A DNA stretch of 29,146 nucleotides from Tannockella sp964369175 (GTDB lineage: Bacteria > Bacillota_I > Bacilli_A > Erysipelotrichales > Coprobacillaceae), in assembly GCA_964369175.1 (NCBI GenBank), contig CAYJEM010000023.1, forward strand, positions 1 to 29,146, given 5' to 3'. The notes beneath the pieces are model-generated. The model worked only from the letters and a program-made list of their open reading frames with translations, ran no database searches and had not been told where the DNA came from. The number at the start of each line of letters is the position of its first letter. Within the stretch, counting starts at the first letter, position 1. Positions 1 through 8,291 of the stretch are shown here, piece by piece. A program made the position numbers and the translations under genes.

Positions 1-43
1 TACTACCACCACCTGCGATAGTAATTGAATATTTCTTTTCCAT
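1..43 (-). CDS. 6-phospho-alpha-glucosidase (GH4), N-terminal 14 codons only
   Basis: Only the first 14 codons lie in the window, reading MEKKYSITIAGGGS. This is the characteristic start of glycoside hydrolase family 4 6-phospho-alpha-glucosidases (GlvA/MalH type), where the GGGS stretch opens the Rossmann NAD-binding fold. The family hydrolyses phosphorylated maltose-type disaccharides in the cytoplasm using NAD and a divalent metal. An AGGAGAGAG Shine-Dalgarno site lies just upstream of the ATG. It is the third gene of the operon after the alpha-glucoside PTS permease, which would deliver exactly this substrate. A GH4 enzyme of other specificity (for example 6-phospho-beta-glucosidase) is possible from so short a piece, but the PTS partner argues for alpha. 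Confidence 0.75.
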   Translation of the reverse strand, partial: MEKKYSITIAGGGS

Positions 44-64
44 GTTCTCTCTCCTATTGTTTGA

Positions 65-562
65 TTACATAATACGAACTGTGGCCAACATACAAACCGC
101 ACACATACATATGACAATTAGTCCACCACCACCCATATATAGTGATTTTTTTAATGTTAATGATTTTATTGTTGGCATTGCTTTTATTTTATACACAGTA
201 ACCATTCGATGGTATAGGTATAACAACATACAGAAGTAGAATATGTTCATTGTTAGTGCCTGTCCCACTAGCAAGAAAAGCATATTTGTAAGTGCATATT
301 GATAGTTTTCTTCTTTGAGTTTCTTTTGCACTAAGCCAAGTAGAAAGGCAATATAAGGGTTAATCATTGCTATTAGGAATAAAATTGCGATTGTTGGCTC
401 AGCGCTAAGTATTTCCTGGAAGGGCATCGACAAGACGGCAGCTCTCATCGATACATATACATATGCGACTACTGGAGTTATCGCAAGTAATACTTTTGCT
501 ATTGTAAATTGACGATCTAATCTTTTTATAACACTTAATTTTTTTCTATGCTTTTTTGCCAT
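65..562 (-). CDS. Unknown 165-aa membrane protein in alpha-glucoside PTS operon
   Basis: I do not recognise a family. The protein has a very basic N-terminus (about 8 Lys/Arg in the first 15 residues) and about four hydrophobic segments, near residues 20-40, 56-78, 88-118 and 141-165. The last one begins with a GGGG run and ends at the C-terminus. It has no signal peptide cleavage site and no catalytic motif I can see. It starts at an ATG behind AAGGAGA. It lies 19 bp downstream of the PTS EIICB gene and 21 bp upstream of the GH4 gene, so it is almost certainly co-transcribed with them. A role in alpha-glucoside uptake or sensing is inference from position only. Confidence 0.8.
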   Translation of the reverse strand: MAKKHRKKLSVIKRLDRQFTIAKVLLAITPVVAYVYVSMRAAVLSMPFQEILSAEPTIAILFLIAMINPYIAFLLGLVQKKLKEENYQYALTNMLFLLVGQALTMNIFYFCMLLYLYHRMVTVYKIKAMPTIKSLTLKKSLYMGGGGLIVICMCAVCMLATVRIM

Positions 563-581
563 GGTTACTGTCTCCTTTTAA

Positions 582-2144
582 TTATAATAATGCTTCAAAA
601 TCTTCACGTACTGAAGGAACTTTTAATCCTACAATAACTTGTACACTTTTATCAGTGATTTTTACACCATGTGTACCAATTGATTTAAAATGTGTATCAT
701 TTTGAACTAACGATGCATCTTTAACATTAACACGTAGACGTGTTGCACAGTTTGTTACATCTACGATATTATCTTTACCACCTAATCCAACTAAGATTTT
801 TTCTGGTAAAGTCATAGTATTATCAGATTTTCCAGCAGCCTGTCTTTCACGATATTCTGCTTTAGTATGGAATTTAATCTCTTCTTCATCATCTTCACGT
901 CCAGGTGTTTTAAAATCAAATTTTAAAATTAAGAAACGGAATACTACGAAATAAATTCCTGTAAACACTAATCCAACACCTAACAATGTTAAATATGTTG
1001 GCCAATGAGAAGCCATTAATGGTATAAAGTTTAACGCTGACATCTCGATTAAACCACCTGATAAGATTCCTACTACCCCTAACATGTTTGCTACCATCGC
1101 AAGTGTTGCTGCAAGCACTGCATGAACAACAAATAATATAGGTGCTACAAATAAGAATGTAAACTCTAGTGGTTCAGTTACCCCACATACAATTGCAGTT
1201 AGTGTAATTGGTACAAGTAAACCAGCGATAGCTTTTTTCTTTCCAGGTTTTGATGTTGTATAGAAAGCAAGTGCAATACCTGGTGCTCCAAATACTTTTG
1301 ATAACCCTGTAAGAGTGGGCCACGCATTTGGTGCAAGTGTACTTAATGATTCACTTGAAGCTGCAAATTCAGGTAGTGAGTTTGCCCAGTATGTGTATAA
1401 TCCCCCATTGACAATTGCATTGTCATAGAAGAATGGGAAGTATAATAAGTGATGTAATCCAAATGGAATTAAAATACGTTCCATGAATACAAAAATCCAT
1501 ACCCCTATTAATCCAGATCCTGCTACAAACCCTTGGAATGCGCGCATTCCTTCTTGTACCATTGGCCATAACCATGCTGATAAGAAAGCAACTGGCACTA
1601 ACACAAAGAATCCGACAATTACTACAAATGAAGCACCACTGAATGTTCCCATCCACTCTGGCAATTCTGTATCGAAGTACTTGTTGTGTAAGAAAATTAC
1701 AATTCCTGATATTACTAATGCACCAATCATCCCCATATCTAATGTTTTGATGTTTGCTACCATTGTAAGACCAGATACTCCCCCTATCTCTTGACTAAAG
1801 TCAACACCAAATGTAGTTCCCCATTGGCTTAAGATTGTACTTAAGAAATATTGAAAAGTTAAATAAAGTACTAAAGCTTCCATGGCACAACGTGCTTGTT
1901 GCTTTTTTGCTAATCCAATTGGTAATCCAACTACGAAGATTAATGGTAACTGATTAAATACTGTCCAACCACCTTGTAGAAGTACATTCCATACTTGATA
2001 CCATAAACCATCCTTATTAGCAATTTCACCCATAATCGCAGGTGTTGTGAACAATGTTCCAAATCCAATAATGATACCTGCAAATGCAAATAATAATACA
2101 GGTGTAAACATTGCTCCTCCAAATCTTTGAATTTTCTGCATCAT
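582..2144 (-). CDS. PTS alpha-glucoside transporter subunit IICB
   Basis: A 520-aa phosphotransferase permease that imports and phosphorylates an alpha-glucoside such as maltose. The EIIC membrane domain occupies about residues 1-420 with roughly ten hydrophobic segments. It contains the conserved GVTEPLEF stretch near the sugar site and the GLHHLLYFPFF motif. A charged linker leads to a C-terminal EIIB domain with NCATRLRV, whose Cys466 is the phosphocysteine. There is no EIIA domain, so a EIIA-Glc-type protein must act in trans, as is usual for the GlvC/MalB family. Two ATGs are adjacent (2144 and 2141) behind GGGAGG. It is first in the operon, under a sigma-A promoter overlapped by a cre box. 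The partner GH4 gene downstream supports alpha-glucoside specificity. The exact sugar cannot be fixed from sequence. Confidence 0.92.
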   Translation of the reverse strand: MMQKIQRFGGAMFTPVLLFAFAGIIIGFGTLFTTPAIMGEIANKDGLWYQVWNVLLQGGWTVFNQLPLIFVVGLPIGLAKKQQARCAMEALVLYLTFQYFLSTILSQWGTTFGVDFSQEIGGVSGLTMVANIKTLDMGMIGALVISGIVIFLHNKYFDTELPEWMGTFSGASFVVIVGFFVLVPVAFLSAWLWPMVQEGMRAFQGFVAGSGLIGVWIFVFMERILIPFGLHHLLYFPFFYDNAIVNGGLYTYWANSLPEFAASSESLSTLAPNAWPTLTGLSKVFGAPGIALAFYTTSKPGKKKAIAGLLVPITLTAIVCGVTEPLEFTFLFVAPILFVVHAVLAATLAMVANMLGVVGILSGGLIEMSALNFIPLMASHWPTYLTLLGVGLVFTGIYFVVFRFLILKFDFKTPGREDDEEEIKFHTKAEYRERQAAGKSDNTMTLPEKILVGLGGKDNIVDVTNCATRLRVNVKDASLVQNDTHFKSIGTHGVKITDKSVQVIVGLKVPSVREDFEALL

Positions 2145-2180
2145 ATCTCTTCATCCTCCCTTTTGATATCTTGCAAACTC

Positions 2181-2209
2181 ATCATAACCCAGTATCAAAG
2201 CGCTTTCAA
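2181..2209 (-). promoter_or_regulatory. Sigma-A promoter of the alpha-glucoside operon
   Basis: On the minus strand, TTGAAA (complement of 2204-2209) is followed by a 17-nt spacer and TATGAT (complement of 2181-2186). This is a near-consensus housekeeping promoter about 35 bp upstream of the EIICB ATG. The cre palindrome covers the -35 box and the adjacent spacer. Confidence 0.75.
2195..2208 (-). promoter_or_regulatory. cre box (CcpA operator) overlapping -35
   Basis: The 14-mer TGAAAGCGCTTTGA on the minus strand fits the catabolite-responsive element consensus TGWAARCGYTWNCW closely, with a perfect AAAGCGCTTT core palindrome. It overlaps the -35 box of the alpha-glucoside operon, the geometry expected for CcpA repression in the presence of preferred sugars. 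Confidence 0.8.
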
Positions 2210-2323
2210 TGTTATCACCTGCTTTAGAAACAAGAACGCACAATTGTTTCTATTGAACAAAATGCGTGAAAATTCACAAGTATATTTTAAAAGATACTAC
2301 ATATCTTTAAATGAGGTGAAAAC

Positions 2324-4042
2324 ATGGCAGGCAACTTACTCATAAAAAGCAATAAAATAGAAAACGATAATTTTATAAAAATCACTAAATATATGCAAAT
2401 TGACAAATATCAAATACACAGTCACAAAGATATTTTATCATGTGGTACACATTACCATGAATATAGATATCAAGAGAAACTGTATCATATTATATATACA
2501 GGTATTCTTTTCAATAAAGAAGCATTAACTGATGATGTTGATTTATCAGACGAACTCCTTATACTACAATACTATTGTAAATATGGTTCTTCATGTACTA
2601 GTTACTTTGATGGGAATTTTTCATTTATTATTTACTATGATACTCATATATTTGCATCTGTTGATGCCCTAGCAACAAATCCATTATACTATTATCACTA
2701 TAATGATACGCTGATTATTTCTTCGCAAATAAAAGCAATCTTACAATACTTACAAAAAGCTATCGTCACAAAAGAAGGATTGTTAGAATTACTAGCATTA
2801 GGTCCTTGCATCACCCCTGGAAAAACAATATATAAAGATATCAAATGCATTCGTCCAGGCTATTATTTATACTTTCATAATTACTCACTTAAAACAACAC
2901 AATACTTTTATCTAAAAAAAGAAAGTCACAATGATAACTATCAAGAAACAATTAAGCAAATACGTAAACTAATAACACGTAATGTATATAGTTGCCATGA
3001 TCAAGATATTGCATGTATGTTATCTGGTGGACTAGATTCAAGTATAGTTACAGCAATCCTTTCTAAAGAGCATCATCAAATAGATACGTATAATGTTTCG
3101 TATACAAACCAGGACTTTCAACATGATTTTTGTATAGATAAAAAATATAGTAAGTATATAATTGAAAAATATAATACTAATCACTATGAAATATCTATCG
3201 ATGAAAATGAACTTATTCATGCTTTAAAACAATCTGTTATTGCACGTGATATGCCCGGAATGGCTGATATTGATGCTAGTTTTTTTGTATTTTGTAAAGC
3301 AATAAAAAAAGATCATTCAACTATCTATAGTGGCGATTGTGCTGATGAAATATTTGGTGGCTATCCATGGTTTTATAAAGAGGAATTATCTACACTTCCG
3401 CATTTTCCTTGGATTTGTAATATTGATAAAAAAAATGCTTTATATAGTCCCTTAATAAAATCATTATCACTTAAAGAGTATATGTATAAACAATACCAAA
3501 ACTCACTTCAAGAAATTAATTATTACGAAAAACATATAACAAATACTTATAAAAGAAAATCTATATACTTACATTATCAATGGTTTATGCAAACAATTCT
3601 TGGACGTAGTCACACACAAGCAAACTATATCGGTGTATGTATGCGTACTCCTTTTGCGTCTAAAGACCTATTACAATATGTTTATAATGTACCTTTTTCT
3701 TATTTTCATAATAATAAAAGTGAAAAGAGCTTACTCAAAGATGCATTTAAAGATATTCTTCCTGCTGAAATTATCAAACGTAAAAAAACACCATTTCCAA
3801 AACCTCAATCTTCATTGTATACAAAAACAATGGAAAAATTACTACTTGATAGCATGCAAGATAAAGATAATATTTTGCATATTATTTTAGACATTCAAGA
3901 GCTAAAGGATTTAATATACTACCATGATTTAGCATTTGTTGTCCCGTGGTTTGGTCAATTAATGGCATATCCACAATTACTCGCATTTTTCTATCAAATA
4001 TACGTTTGGGCAAAGATATACAATATTCAACTAGAAATATAA
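2324..4042 (+). CDS. Asparagine synthetase-like protein with degenerate glutaminase site
   Basis: A 572-aa AsnB-family protein. The C-terminal ATP-pyrophosphatase domain is intact: PP-loop SGGLDSS at residues 234-240 and SGDCADEIFGG at 336-346, so it probably adenylates a carboxylate. The N-terminal Ntn glutaminase domain is degraded. It begins MAG instead of the universal MCG, so the nucleophile Cys2 is Ala. The YNGEIYN substrate loop has become YTGILFN (58-64), and no RGPD motif is visible. It should therefore use free ammonia or another amine, as in the Cys-less relatives beta-lactam synthetase and lasso-peptide cyclase. The ATG is set by GAGGTG seven bases upstream. It is monocistronic and divergent from the PTS operon. 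No precursor peptide or modification gene is adjacent, so a natural-product role is not supported. Asparagine formation with ammonia is the simplest reading. Confidence 0.8.
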   Translation: MAGNLLIKSNKIENDNFIKITKYMQIDKYQIHSHKDILSCGTHYHEYRYQEKLYHIIYTGILFNKEALTDDVDLSDELLILQYYCKYGSSCTSYFDGNFSFIIYYDTHIFASVDALATNPLYYYHYNDTLIISSQIKAILQYLQKAIVTKEGLLELLALGPCITPGKTIYKDIKCIRPGYYLYFHNYSLKTTQYFYLKKESHNDNYQETIKQIRKLITRNVYSCHDQDIACMLSGGLDSSIVTAILSKEHHQIDTYNVSYTNQDFQHDFCIDKKYSKYIIEKYNTNHYEISIDENELIHALKQSVIARDMPGMADIDASFFVFCKAIKKDHSTIYSGDCADEIFGGYPWFYKEELSTLPHFPWICNIDKKNALYSPLIKSLSLKEYMYKQYQNSLQEINYYEKHITNTYKRKSIYLHYQWFMQTILGRSHTQANYIGVCMRTPFASKDLLQYVYNVPFSYFHNNKSEKSLLKDAFKDILPAEIIKRKKTPFPKPQSSLYTKTMEKLLLDSMQDKDNILHIILDIQELKDLIYYHDLAFVVPWFGQLMAYPQLLAFFYQIYVWAKIYNIQLEI

Positions 4043-4070
4043 AAGAACAACTCCAGTTGTTCTTTCTTTT
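4042..4070. terminator. Bidirectional terminator between convergent genes
   Basis: A perfect 10-bp stem (4042-4051 with 4056-4065, loop TCCA) is followed by CTTTT on the plus strand and by a TATATTT run on the minus strand. It can end both the Asn-synthetase-like gene and the convergent gene at 4069. Confidence 0.8.
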
Positions 4071-4449
4071 ACGACATTATAAATTCTATACTACCGTTAC
4101 CATATGTTATTTGCTTAATATATGGATTTTTTATATGAATACTGTTATCCGTTACACTTATCCATTCTAATTCTTTTGTATATCGAGCAATAAATGGGCA
4201 AATATCAAACTTTAAAAATCCATATTTTACAACACCCTTAGGTAAAACAATAACTGTATCTTTTTCAACATTTGTTGAACATAGAATATTAACCTCTGTT
4301 TTTACACCTTTGATTGTTCCTATTGCTGCTATTTTTATATAATCCCCAATCACAACAGAAACGCTATCAATAAGTATACTCGAATCATCATTATATTTTG
4401 CATAGATATGATATGCGATTTTCACAATTTCTTGTTCGTTAAGTATCAT
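4069..4449 (-). CDS. Hypothetical protein, 126 aa
   Basis: I do not recognise a family. It is a soluble-looking protein without signal peptide or membrane segment. An N-terminal helix is rich in acidic and aliphatic residues, followed by alternating hydrophobic stretches that suggest a mostly beta fold (IKIAAIGTIKG, TVIVLPKGVVKYG, GNGSIEFIMS). It has two cysteines and no obvious catalytic motif. It is last in the minus-strand set AEC transporter - aroD - this gene, 42 bp after aroD, and ends in the shared terminator. The AGGTAATGTATG stretch upstream supplies a weak ribosome site. Confidence 0.7.
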   Translation of the reverse strand: MILNEQEIVKIAYHIYAKYNDDSSILIDSVSVVIGDYIKIAAIGTIKGVKTEVNILCSTNVEKDTVIVLPKGVVKYGFLKFDICPFIARYTKELEWISVTDNSIHIKNPYIKQITYGNGSIEFIMS

Positions 4450-4491
4450 ACATTACCTCCATTATTAGTATATGCACACAATATAAAAGTA

Positions 4492-5226
4492 TTAAATATT
4501 TTGTTCAATTAGAGCTAACACACGATTAAGTTCATCAACATCTATTTGTCCTGGTGCTGACGCTTCTTTATATCTTGCAAAGGTAATACTAGAACCAAAA
4601 ATTTGTCCACTAAGACGACTAACTAATCCTATCCCGTTCATTGACATTGTAACAATTGGGACCTCTATTTGATTACTCGCTTCAACAGTTGCTTGTAATA
4701 ATACTAATACATCATTAGCTGTCTTTGGCATTACTGCAATCTTACAAATATCCCCACCCATTGTCGCCATTGTTTTTAAATGCTCAACAATTTGCATGCA
4801 AGTAGGTGTTTTATCGAAATTGTGATGTGAATAAATTACTTTTTTATTATATGCATGCACTAATTTACATAACTTAATAGCCACTTCATTACAATATTCA
4901 ATATCATAAATATCAAATGTATTTTCTTCTAGTGCAACTTCAAATAATTGGCTTATATACTCTGTTGATAATAGTATATTCCCACCTTCTGTTTTAGAAC
5001 GATAAGTAAGTAACAATGTCTTATTTGTTTTACAAGTATTTATTTCTTTACATAAATTAGTAAAATCCGTTATCGAATTTATACCCTCAAAAAAGTCAAT
5101 TCGAATTTCAATTATATCTACATTTAACTTTGATACAATATTTAACTCTTCAATAATTTGTTTTGTTGTTATTGCCACAATTGGCACACAAACTTTCGGT
5201 TTTTCATTTTTCATAATATTATTCAT
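4492..5226 (-). CDS. aroD: Type I 3-dehydroquinate dehydratase
   Basis: A 244-aa enzyme, close to the usual length of about 250, that converts 3-dehydroquinate to 3-dehydroshikimate through a Schiff base. The family landmarks are in order: EIRIDFF with Glu40 and Arg42, YRSKTEGG, the catalytic His135 in SHHNF, the Schiff-base Lys162 in CKIAVMP, SMNGIGLVSRL with the substrate Arg, and the closing ASAPGQ lid motif. The start MNNIM sits behind AGGGGGG; an internal Met5 is possible. It follows the AEC transporter gene by 28 bp. No other shikimate-pathway gene is in the window, so the gene may serve biosynthesis from a split pathway or the use of quinate/shikimate taken up by the transporter. The second idea is inference. 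Confidence 0.93.
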   Translation of the reverse strand: MNNIMKNEKPKVCVPIVAITTKQIIEELNIVSKLNVDIIEIRIDFFEGINSITDFTNLCKEINTCKTNKTLLLTYRSKTEGGNILLSTEYISQLFEVALEENTFDIYDIEYCNEVAIKLCKLVHAYNKKVIYSHHNFDKTPTCMQIVEHLKTMATMGGDICKIAVMPKTANDVLVLLQATVEASNQIEVPIVTMSMNGIGLVSRLSGQIFGSSITFARYKEASAPGQIDVDELNRVLALIEQNI

Positions 5227-5254
5227 AATCCCCCCTAATAACTAATCTTCGTAG

Positions 5255-6178
5255 TTATAATAAATAAAAATATACTAATAAAGGTATTGTTAATACCGAT
5301 AATAGTGTTGTTATAAAAACACATTTAGCTGCTAATTGCTCTCCACTTTGATACCTTGTTGCAAACAATACTGCTGAATTTGCAACCGGCATTGATAATA
5401 AAATAAATGTTACTCCAAGTAGTAGTTGATCTTGTATAAAATAGTTTAATATTGGAAATATTAGAATCGGTAATATAATTTGACGTAATAATGTAAATGG
5501 ATATATGCTTTTTTCACGAAATACATCTTTTACTTTCATTGTTGCAAGTGTCGAACCAATTAGTAGCATTGCAATTGGTGATGTAATACTTCCAAGCATT
5601 TCAAATGTGTTTTCTAATACCATTGGCATTGGAATATTAAAAAAATAAATAAGCAAAGCAATTACTGAAGCAATAATTCCTGGCGATAGCAATGTTTTAA
5701 AGTGAAGCTTTACCTTAATATCACTCTTATAAGTCATTAATATAATTCCTAGAGAATGTATCAATACATTAAATACCATATTAAATATTGCTGCATAAAA
5801 TATTCCTTCCTCTCCAAATATTGCTGTAATAACTGGAAAACCCATAAATCCAACATTTGGAAAGGTTGTCATAAATACGTATAATCCTTGTTGATTCTCT
5901 TTAACTGAGAATAATTTCATAAATATAAATGCCAATATCATTAAACATAAATACATCAATGTTGCCACTAAAAATATAAAAGGAACAGACACTTGACTAT
6001 CATTACTTGCATAATTAACAGAAGATAAAATCATTGCTGGTGTCGTTACCCCTAGTAGTAACATTGTAAGTTTTTTATTTAAAGTATCATCAAACATTTT
6101 TATTTTGTATAAAACATAGCCGATTGCTAATATCAAAAATAATTGTATCATCTGATTAATAATGACAATCATATCCAT
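5255..6178 (-). CDS. AEC-family transporter (auxin efflux carrier / malate permease type)
   Basis: A 307-aa integral membrane protein with about ten hydrophobic helices in two repeats of five (first half near residues 5-160, second near 165-307). The sequence contains family hallmarks FPNVGFMGFPV near residue 105 and SPIAMLLIGSTLA in the second repeat. Members move organic anions such as malate; the substrate cannot be told from sequence. It begins with ATG behind GAGGGAT just after the V-ATPase terminator and is followed by aroD, so an aromatic or dicarboxylate acid substrate is plausible. I see no strong promoter in the 50-bp gap. Confidence 0.88.
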   Translation of the reverse strand: MDMIVIINQMIQLFLILAIGYVLYKIKMFDDTLNKKLTMLLLGVTTPAMILSSVNYASNDSQVSVPFIFLVATLMYLCLMILAFIFMKLFSVKENQQGLYVFMTTFPNVGFMGFPVITAIFGEEGIFYAAIFNMVFNVLIHSLGIILMTYKSDIKVKLHFKTLLSPGIIASVIALLIYFFNIPMPMVLENTFEMLGSITSPIAMLLIGSTLATMKVKDVFREKSIYPFTLLRQIILPILIFPILNYFIQDQLLLGVTFILLSMPVANSAVLFATRYQSGEQLAAKCVFITTLLSVLTIPLLVYFYLL

Positions 6179-6204
6179 AAGTATCCCTCATTTCTTTTAT
6201 ACTA

Positions 6205-6236
6205 TAACAAAAAATAGGTGAATAAGCACCTATTTT
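6205..6236 (-). terminator. Terminator of the V-ATPase operon
   Basis: The minus strand carries a perfect 10-bp stem AAAATAGGTG / CACCTATTTT (6227-6236 with 6211-6220, six-base loop) followed by TTGTT. The ntpD stop codon (6230-6232) lies inside the first arm. Confidence 0.85.
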
Positions 6237-6838
6237 CTCCATGTTTTAATCATCTTTTGACGTACAAATTCTTCCCGATCTTTTTGCTCTAAAGAATCCA
6301 TAATCATTTTATAAGTTTGTTCAAGGTGTGGTATAGATACATTTACAAGCGCATTTGCACGTTTTTGTGTTTTCGATATCGCTACTGCAAGGCGATACAC
6401 ACTATTTTCTACTTGTGCAAGTAACACTGTAAGTTCTTTAACCTCTTGAAAACATTGATATGTATAATCTATCTTTGAATTTGATAACTCTAAAGGATAC
6501 TGTCTTTTCAGTAATGATTTTTTATATATTACTTTGGGTATTTCTACCCCCATCACACTACGATATGCGATTGATATTCCGGTATCAATTGGCGATGACT
6601 CACTAATGTTTGTAATAATTCCAAGTGAGATATTTGCATCTTCTAATGCCGCGTAACCTCGACTATATGTTTCTGTAATCTTAACACGAATTTCACGAAC
6701 GTCATCAAGTAATAACATCATTTCTTGAATTAATACATTTCGTTTTTGATCTAACAATCCATATCCCATTTTAGCTAAAGAAAGCGATTTTTTTGTTGCT
6801 ATTGCATTCGATTTGGTAACTGCTATTTGTAGTGCCAT
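6230..6838 (-). CDS. ntpD: V-type ATPase subunit D (central rotor shaft)
   Basis: A 202-aa protein matching subunit D, the long coiled-coil axle that rotates inside the A3B3 head. The start MALQIAVTKSNAIATKKSL resembles the family pattern of P-T-K-x-x-L near the N-terminus, followed by the LLDQKRNVLIQEM helix. The C-terminal half is again helical (RRANAL-like TQKRANALVNVSIPHL), which is the conserved closing helix of subunit D. It is the last gene of the operon, 8 bp after ntpB, and its stop codon is within the terminator hairpin. Confidence 0.93.
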   Translation of the reverse strand: MALQIAVTKSNAIATKKSLSLAKMGYGLLDQKRNVLIQEMMLLLDDVREIRVKITETYSRGYAALEDANISLGIITNISESSPIDTGISIAYRSVMGVEIPKVIYKKSLLKRQYPLELSNSKIDYTYQCFQEVKELTVLLAQVENSVYRLAVAISKTQKRANALVNVSIPHLEQTYKMIMDSLEQKDREEFVRQKMIKTWRK

Positions 6839-6846
6839 ATAATCAC

Positions 6847-8280
6847 CTACACTTTTAATTCACTAATAATCTTTTTAGGAGCAATACTAAAGTATTCTAA
6901 TGCACTAGCATTATCATAGAATATTTCAACAATAGCATCATCTAATCTATCTAATGTAGATTTTGGTAGAAGTGATAATAATTTCCATCCTAAATTTAAC
7001 GTTTCTTCAATTGTTCTATTTTCATAAAACCCTTGGTTTATAAAATGTTCCTCAAATAAGTTTCCAAATTGTAGATATTTTTTATCCATGCTTGATAATT
7101 CATCTTCACCAATAACTGAAGTTAATGCCTTTACTTCTTGAACATATGCATAACATGAAAATAACTGATTTGCTAAATCTTGATGATCTTTACGAGTATA
7201 TTTTTCCCCAATACCATCTTTCATTAAACGACTAAGTGATGGTAGCACAGCAACTGGTGGAAATATCCCAGCTAGGTGTAACTCACTATCTAAAGTAATT
7301 TGACCCTCTGTAATATATCCTGTTAAGTCAGGTACTGGGTGCGTAATATCATTATTAGGCATTGTCAGTATTGGAATTTGTGTAACTGAACCTTTTGCAT
7401 CTTTAATAATCCCAGCACGTTCATATAAAGAAGCTAAATCTGAATATAGATACCCTGGATATCCTTTACGTCCTGGAATTTCTCCTTTACTTGAAGAAAA
7501 CTCACGAATTGCTTCACAATATGATGTCACATCACTATAAATAACTAGTACATGCATATCTTCTTGATATGCTAAATACTCAGCTACTGTTAATGCACAA
7601 CGTGGCGTTAAGATACGTTCAATGATTGGATCACTTGCAACATTCATAAACATAACTACCTTGTCACTTACACCTGCTTCTTTAAAACCATTAATAAAAT
7701 ATTGAGCAACATCGTTTGTCACCCCCATAGCACCAAAAACTACTGCAAATTCTTGATCATTTTCTTTTGCAATATTAGCTTGCTTAACAATTTGCAATGC
7801 TAATTGATTATGCGGTAATCCTGAACCTGAAAATATTGGTAATTTTTGCCCACGAATTAATGTCGTTAAACAATCAATTGAAGATATCCCAGTATTAATA
7901 TAATTACGTGGATAAACCCTTGACACTGGATTAATTGGTACTCCATTTACATCCATTTTTTTAGTTGCATAAACGTCTCCTAAACCATCAACTGGTTTAC
8001 CAGCACCATTAAATGTTCGACCTAGAAGCTCTCTAGATACTGGAAGTTCCATTGGACGATGTAATAAAGTCGTTTTTGTATTAGTAAGTGACATATCATT
8101 TGTCCCTTCAAATACTTGCACAACAATACGTTCCCCATCAATTTGAATAACCCTTCCTAGTCGTGTATCCCCATTAGCCATAGCTATTTCAACCATGTCA
8201 TCATAGGCAACACCACTAACATGTTCAAGTACAACAAGTGCACCATTAATTTCTTGTAACCCTATATATTGTAGTTCCAT
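6847..8280 (-). CDS. ntpB: V-type ATPase subunit B (non-catalytic)
   Basis: A 477-aa subunit B of the V1 head. The N-terminal beta-barrel (about 1-75) is followed by the nucleotide-fold core. The P-loop is replaced by FSGSGLPHNQLA, as expected for the non-catalytic subunit, and PGRKGYPGYLYSDLASLYERAG and the helical C-terminus are conserved. It alternates with NtpA in the hexamer and contributes an arginine to each catalytic site. It starts 11 bp downstream of ntpA and is followed by ntpD, the usual A-B-D order. Confidence 0.97.
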   Translation of the reverse strand: MELQYIGLQEINGALVVLEHVSGVAYDDMVEIAMANGDTRLGRVIQIDGERIVVQVFEGTNDMSLTNTKTTLLHRPMELPVSRELLGRTFNGAGKPVDGLGDVYATKKMDVNGVPINPVSRVYPRNYINTGISSIDCLTTLIRGQKLPIFSGSGLPHNQLALQIVKQANIAKENDQEFAVVFGAMGVTNDVAQYFINGFKEAGVSDKVVMFMNVASDPIIERILTPRCALTVAEYLAYQEDMHVLVIYSDVTSYCEAIREFSSSKGEIPGRKGYPGYLYSDLASLYERAGIIKDAKGSVTQIPILTMPNNDITHPVPDLTGYITEGQITLDSELHLAGIFPPVAVLPSLSRLMKDGIGEKYTRKDHQDLANQLFSCYAYVQEVKALTSVIGEDELSSMDKKYLQFGNLFEEHFINQGFYENRTIEETLNLGWKLLSLLPKSTLDRLDDAIVEIFYDNASALEYFSIAPKKIISELKV

Positions 8281-8291
8281 ACTGTGCCCTC

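Noticed and set aside
2287..2309. Small hairpin AAAGATA/TATCTTT in the leader of the Asn-synthetase-like gene as a riboswitch
   Set aside because: A single 7-bp A/T-rich stem with no conserved motif; no known riboswitch class fits the short leader.
2127..2345. 72-aa plus-strand frame before the Asn-synthetase-like gene that might carry a missing N-terminus
   Set aside because: It is in a different frame, overlaps the PTS start region and promoter, and its sequence lacks an MCG start or other glutaminase motifs.
2324..4449. Lasso-peptide or beta-lactam-type natural product cluster
   Set aside because: No leader peptidase, precursor peptide, RRE or exporter flanks the Asn-synthetase-like gene; the downstream 126-aa protein has no matching features.
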